DNA of 8,226 nucleotides from positions 1 to 8,226 of the forward strand of contig CATYYP010000069.1 of NCBI GenBank assembly GCA_958415245.1. Direction: 5' to 3'. The notes under the pieces were generated by a model. That model was not told where the DNA came from. It did no database searches and worked only from the letters and a program-made list of their open reading frames with translations. Shown piece by piece: positions 5,445-8,226 of this stretch (position 1 is its first letter; the number at the start of each line of letters is the position of its first letter). This stretch comes from Schaalia odontolytica. GTDB lineage: Bacteria; Actinomycetota; Actinomycetes; Actinomycetales; Actinomycetaceae. Made by a program: the position numbers and the translations under genes.

Positions 5445-6776
5445 ATGAGACGACGCGGAACCATTCGCATGGGCCTGACGGCTATCGCCGCCTGTGCCCT
5501 CCTCGTGCTGCCCCAGATGGCGCAAGCTGCCCCCTCTGAGGAGGAGATCGCTGCCGCCCAGGCTGCCGAAGAGGCTGCGAAGATGAGCGTCGCCCAGATC
5601 GAGGTCAAGCTCGCCGAAGTCAACGCCAGCGCCGCAACCGCGATGCAGAATGCGCAGATCGCGGGCGAAGACCTCAACGAAGCGAACATTGCGCTGCAAG
5701 AGGCGACCGCAACCGCCAATCAGGCGTCGGCTGACGCGGATGCCGCCGAGGCCGCCTTCGAGGAAGGCAAGCAGCAGATCGCCTCCGTCGCACAGGCTGC
5801 CTACCGTAACGGTGGCGGCACGCTCGACGCGCTCGCCCCCTACCTCGACTCCGACGGACTGCGCAGCGTCGAGACCAAGCAGGCTGGCATCAGCTCCTTC
5901 TCCTCCTCCGCCGAGGCGAAGATGCAGAACGTTACTGCACTCGAGCAGGTCGCCAAGGTGACCCGTGATGCCGCGAACACCGCGCTCGCCAACCAGAAGG
6001 CCGCCACGGACGAGGTTCAGAGGCGCACCGACGCTGCCAACCAGGCCGCGACCGCCGCCCAGAACGAGGCCGCGATCGTCGCCGCCCAGCGTGGCGCCTA
6101 CGTGCAGGAGCTGGCCACCAAGCAGAACACGACCGTCGACCTCATCAACCAGCGTGAGGCCGCCCTCGAAGCCGAGCGTCAGGAAGCCGCGCGCGTCGCC
6201 GCCGAGCAGGCAGCCGCCGCTGCCGAAGCCCAGCGTCAGGCCGATGCCGCCGCAGCCGCCGAACGCCAGGCCGCCGCCGATACTGCCGCCCAGGCCTCGT
6301 CCTCCTACGACGATGACGATGATGACGACTCCTCGTACTCCGCGCCGTCTTACTCTGCGCCTTCCTACTCCTACGAGGAACCCTCGTACTCGGCGCCCTC
6401 CTACTCGGGCGGCGGTGCCGACACGGCAATCGCGACCGCGAAGAGCTACCTTGGCGTGCCCTACGTGTGGGGCGGCGAATCCTACGGTGGCGTGGACTGC
6501 TCCGGCCTGACCATGCTCGCCTGGGAGAGCGCCGGCGTCGACCTGCCGCACCTCTCCCGCGCCCAGTACAGCTACGGCACGCACGTGCCGATCGGCTCCA
6601 TGGAGGCCGGCGACCTGATCTTCTGGTCCTCCAACGGCACTCAGTCCGGCATCTACCACGTCGCCATCTACCTGGGCGGCGGCCAGATGATCGAGGCCCC
6701 CACCTTCGGCGTGCCCGTGCGCATCACCGGTGTGTACAGCTGGGGCTCGATCATGCCCTACGCCGTGAGGCTCTGA
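5445..6776 (+). CDS. Secreted NlpC/P60 peptidoglycan hydrolase with coiled-coil N-terminus
   Basis: A 443-residue exported endopeptidase, expected to cut stem peptides of peptidoglycan, probably during division. A signal peptide is clear: MRRRGTIR, a hydrophobic core, and an AQA cleavage site after about residue 28. Residues 31 to 284 are Ala/Glu/Gln-rich and heptad-like, resembling the PcsB/RipA-type coiled coils that keep such enzymes inactive. Then comes a linker with seven consecutive Asp (289-295) and repeats of SAPSYS (296-324). The catalytic domain covers about 325-443, with Cys352 in GGVDCSGL, His405 in YHVAIYLG and Glu417 in MIEAPTFG as a RipA-like triad. The ATG at 5445 is chosen because it gives the signal peptide directly and lies downstream of the promoter; its ribosome-binding site is weak. 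The gene is divergent from metY and followed by a strong hairpin, so it looks monocistronic. The exact substrate bond is not readable from sequence. Confidence 0.93.
   Translation: MRRRGTIRMGLTAIAACALLVLPQMAQAAPSEEEIAAAQAAEEAAKMSVAQIEVKLAEVNASAATAMQNAQIAGEDLNEANIALQEATATANQASADADAAEAAFEEGKQQIASVAQAAYRNGGGTLDALAPYLDSDGLRSVETKQAGISSFSSSAEAKMQNVTALEQVAKVTRDAANTALANQKAATDEVQRRTDAANQAATAAQNEAAIVAAQRGAYVQELATKQNTTVDLINQREAALEAERQEAARVAAEQAAAAAEAQRQADAAAAAERQAAADTAAQASSSYDDDDDDDSSYSAPSYSAPSYSYEEPSYSAPSYSGGGADTAIATAKSYLGVPYVWGGESYGGVDCSGLTMLAWESAGVDLPHLSRAQYSYGTHVPIGSMEAGDLIFWSSNGTQSGIYHVAIYLGGGQMIEAPTFGVPVRITGVYSWGSIMPYAVRL
6309..6416 (+). repeat. Poly-Asp and Ser/Ala/Pro/Tyr linker repeats in the wall hydrolase
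   Basis: Nucleotides 6309-6329 encode seven Asp using mixed GAC and GAT codons. Next, 6330-6416 encodes three copies of APSYS plus an EEPSYS variant, ending in a Gly run. Codons vary between copies, so this is selected protein repetition rather than recent slippage. The stretch separates the coiled coil from the NlpC/P60 domain and is likely an extended wall-spanning hinge. Confidence 0.7.
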
Positions 6777-6800
6777 GCCGCATCGTTGCTTGACGATCCG

Positions 6801-6831
6801 GGGCCGCGCAGACTGTGTGTCTGCGCGGCCC
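6801..6831 (+). terminator. Terminator hairpin after the NlpC/P60 gene
   Basis: GGGCCGCGCAGAC (6801-6813) and GTCTGCGCGGCCC (6819-6831) form a perfect 13-bp stem with a 5-nt loop, starting 24 bases after the stop codon. No U tract follows. It separates the wall hydrolase gene from the next gene on the same strand. The left arm is identical to bases 7681-7693 of another hairpin in this window. Confidence 0.75.
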
Positions 6832-6872
6832 TCGGCGCGGATCCCGCGAGCGCGCTTGTGGGGTCATGTGGC

Positions 6873-6878
6873 TAACAT
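6873..6878 (+). promoter_or_regulatory. Candidate -10 element (TAACAT) for a leaderless membrane-protein mRNA
   Basis: TAACAT is followed by seven bases and then the ATG at 6886, so transcription would begin at or next to the start codon. No Shine-Dalgarno sequence precedes either ATG (6877 or 6886). A -35 hexamer at the standard spacing is not evident. The -10 overlaps the upstream ATG at 6877, which favours 6886 as the true start. Confidence 0.4.
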
Positions 6879-6885
6879 GAACGGC

Positions 6886-7581
6886 ATGAGCGCCCCCACC
6901 GTCGAGACGAACACCCACCAGATCGGTGCCACCTCCACTGTCCCACAGGTCGTCAAGCCGTTCCCTGCGTTCGCGCGCACCCTGGCGCTCCTCTCCTTTG
7001 TGGCGTTTCCGGCGTGGTCCTTCATTGGGATTCTGACGAGGGATAACTGGACGCGGTGGGCATTCCAGTTGAGCCAGGCGCGAGTGATCATCGCGGCCAT
7101 CGCTGTCCTCGCGTTCCTCCCCATCGTCCGGGCGGCGTTCGGCCGTTTCATCCTCGACCTGATTCGCAGGATTAAGCCGATGCGCAGCGGCAAGCATGCG
7201 AAGGAAGCTCATCCCGGCACCATGTTCCTGGGGGTCGTGGCCTCGCTCGTGGTGCTCGGACTGGTTGGTCTGGTCGCGTGGGGCATGTGTGGTCAGGCTG
7301 CCCTCGACTGGCGCGACGGCCCCGTCACCCGCGAGGGCGTCACGTGCACAGCCATGAATCCCGAGGATCGCGACGACAGACCTTTCGTGCACATCGAGCT
7401 GACTGACATCGAAGGGATCGTGCGCGCCTACGACCTGGGCCAATACGAGCTCGATCGCCACGCCGAGAAGGGCACGCCCCTGTATGCCACGATCGTCGAG
7501 GCCTGCCAGGCCCCCGGCACCCAGATCGGAATTTCTATCTACGACCGCACGGGCATCATCGTCGACGCGTGGAAGGAGTAG
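6886..7581 (+). CDS. Hypothetical three-helix membrane protein with C-terminal extracytoplasmic domain
   Basis: A 231-residue protein I do not recognise. After a polar N-terminus of about 27 residues come three hydrophobic helices, at about 28-50, 65-85 and 111-134. A basic loop (FGRFILDLIRRIKPMRSGKHAK) lies between helices 2 and 3, which by the positive-inside rule is cytoplasmic. That places the last 95 or so residues outside the membrane. This tail has two cysteines (154 and 207) that could form a disulfide, and alternating strands such as FVHIELTDIEG and QIGISIYDRTGIIVDAW, suggesting a small beta domain. ATG 6886 is preferred over 6877, and a TTG at 6790 would run through the upstream terminator. 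The gene stands alone between a terminator and a convergent ppa gene, so context gives no function. Confidence 0.75.
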   Translation: MSAPTVETNTHQIGATSTVPQVVKPFPAFARTLALLSFVAFPAWSFIGILTRDNWTRWAFQLSQARVIIAAIAVLAFLPIVRAAFGRFILDLIRRIKPMRSGKHAKEAHPGTMFLGVVASLVVLGLVGLVAWGMCGQAALDWRDGPVTREGVTCTAMNPEDRDDRPFVHIELTDIEGIVRAYDLGQYELDRHAEKGTPLYATIVEACQAPGTQIGISIYDRTGIIVDAWKE

Positions 7582-7596
7582 CGCTCATAAACGCGG

Positions 7597-7629
7597 CGGC
7601 CTCGCGCACGGGCGCCATGCTCGAGGCCG
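7597..7629 (+). terminator. Hairpin downstream of the membrane-protein gene
   Basis: CGGCCTCG (7597-7604) pairs perfectly with CGAGGCCG (7622-7629) around a 17-nt loop, beginning 15 bases after the stop codon. There is no U tract. Its left side, GCGGCGGCCTCG (7593-7604), is identical to 3607-3618 in the metY-metX hairpin. With the next hairpin it fills the 145-bp gap before ppa; nothing else was seen there. Confidence 0.5.
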
Positions 7630-7677
7630 GGGAGCGCGGGTGTGCAATGAGCTCTGAGTGATCGTCCTGCGTATGTG

Positions 7678-7713
7678 GAGGGGCCGCGCAGACGCAAGTC
7701 CGCGCGGCCCCTC
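7678..7713 (-). terminator. Terminator hairpin for ppa, probably bidirectional
   Basis: A 15-pair stem with one A/C mismatch and a GCAA loop. The arms are GAGGGGCCGCGC-a-GAC (7678-7693) and GTC-c-GCGCGGCCCCTC (7698-7713). It starts 13 bases beyond the ppa stop codon in the convergent gap. GNRA-type loops are stable on the strand shown; the opposite strand has TTGC. The arm shares GGGCCGCGCAGAC with the hairpin at 6801. Confidence 0.75.
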
Positions 7714-7726
7714 GCAAGCAGTCAGC

Positions 7727-8221
7727 TCAGTGCTCGCCCTCGTGCTCCTTCAGGCGCTCGTAGGAGCGGCGAATCTCGGCCTCGGCCTCTTCGCGACCCA
7801 CCCAGTGGGCGCCCTCGACGCTCTTGCCGGGCTCGAGGTCCTTGTAGACCTCGAAGAAGTGCTGGATTTCCAGGCGGTGGAACTCCGACACGTCGTCGAT
7901 CTCGGTACGCCACGAGGCACGCTGGTCCGAGGCGGGAACGCACAGGACCTTGTCGTCGCCGCCCTTCTCGTCGCGCATGCGGAACATGCCGAGCGCGCGG
8001 CAGCGGATCACGCAGCCGGGGAAGGTGGGCTCTTCGAGGAGCACCAGGGCGTCCAGCGGGTCGCCGTCCTCGCCCAGGGTGTCGTCGATGAAGCCGTAGT
8101 CATCGGGGTAACGAGTGGACGTGAAGAGCATGCGGTCCAGGCGGATACGGCCCGTCACGTGGTCGATCTCGTACTTGTTTCGATTCCCCTTGGGGATCTC
8201 GATGGTCACGTCAAATTCCAT
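7727..8221 (-). CDS. ppa: Inorganic pyrophosphatase, soluble family I
   Basis: A 164-residue cytoplasmic enzyme that hydrolyses pyrophosphate to phosphate with Mg2+, pulling biosynthetic reactions forward. The length is typical of the short bacterial form. The N-terminus [20 protein letters not shown] is the standard beginning, so the ATG at 8219-8221 is almost certainly correct. The active site is intact: Lys11, Lys16 and Glu18 near the start, Tyr38 and Tyr42 in RYPDDYGF, and the signature DGDPLDALV with Asp52, Asp54 and Asp57. Asp84, Asp89 and Lys91 in DEKGGDDKV follow. The ribosome-binding site and promoter are outside the window, as only five bases remain upstream. The gene converges on the membrane-protein gene. 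Confidence 0.97.
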   Translation of the reverse strand: MEFDVTIEIPKGNRNKYEIDHVTGRIRLDRMLFTSTRYPDDYGFIDDTLGEDGDPLDALVLLEEPTFPGCVIRCRALGMFRMRDEKGGDDKVLCVPASDQRASWRTEIDDVSEFHRLEIQHFFEVYKDLEPGKSVEGAHWVGREEAEAEIRRSYERLKEHEGEH

Positions 8222-8226
8222 GGCCG

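Overview
This 8.2-kb window is GC-rich bacterial DNA. Its gene content and style point to a high-GC actinobacterium: an RipA-like NlpC/P60 wall hydrolase, a MetY/MetX direct-sulfhydrylation pair, a short class I pyrophosphatase, start codons without Shine-Dalgarno sites, and U-tract-less GC-rich terminators. The family Actinomycetaceae (Schaalia/Actinomyces type) is my best guess, from general resemblance only. No mobile element, CRISPR array, rRNA or tRNA was seen.

Layout from left to right. (1) 2-1072 (+): 3' part of a gene for a very acidic, repeat-containing protein with a short folded-looking tail; its start lies outside the window. (2) 1165-2310 (-): alpha/beta-hydrolase of the monoacylglycerol-lipase/S33 type, convergent with gene 1 across a 13-bp hairpin. 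(3) 2395-3552 (-) metX and (4) 3661-4986 (-) metY: homoserine O-acetyltransferase and O-acetylhomoserine sulfhydrylase, transcribed metY then metX. Together they convert homoserine to homocysteine with sulfide. (5) 4987-5444: a 458-bp divergent intergenic region. Its metY-proximal part is a structured leader with a possible 7-codon upstream ORF (MNRRMCR). Its other part is AT-richer and holds an array of TGTTGC hexamers at 9-bp period and a good promoter. (6) 5445-6776 (+): secreted coiled-coil NlpC/P60 peptidoglycan hydrolase. (7) 6886-7581 (+): unrecognised three-helix membrane protein, probably translated from a leaderless mRNA. (8) 7727-8221 (-): inorganic pyrophosphatase ppa, convergent with gene 7.

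The transcription units look short and well separated: each intergenic gap holds at least one strong inverted repeat. Two hairpin sequence types each occur twice. The most interesting part is the metY leader. It has no canonical SAM-I or SAM-IV core that I can recognise, yet it holds an 11-bp long-range stem overlapping the tiny uORF and mutually exclusive hairpins, as expected of a translation-coupled attenuator. This is a hypothesis from reading one sequence; no alignment, folding or database search was run.
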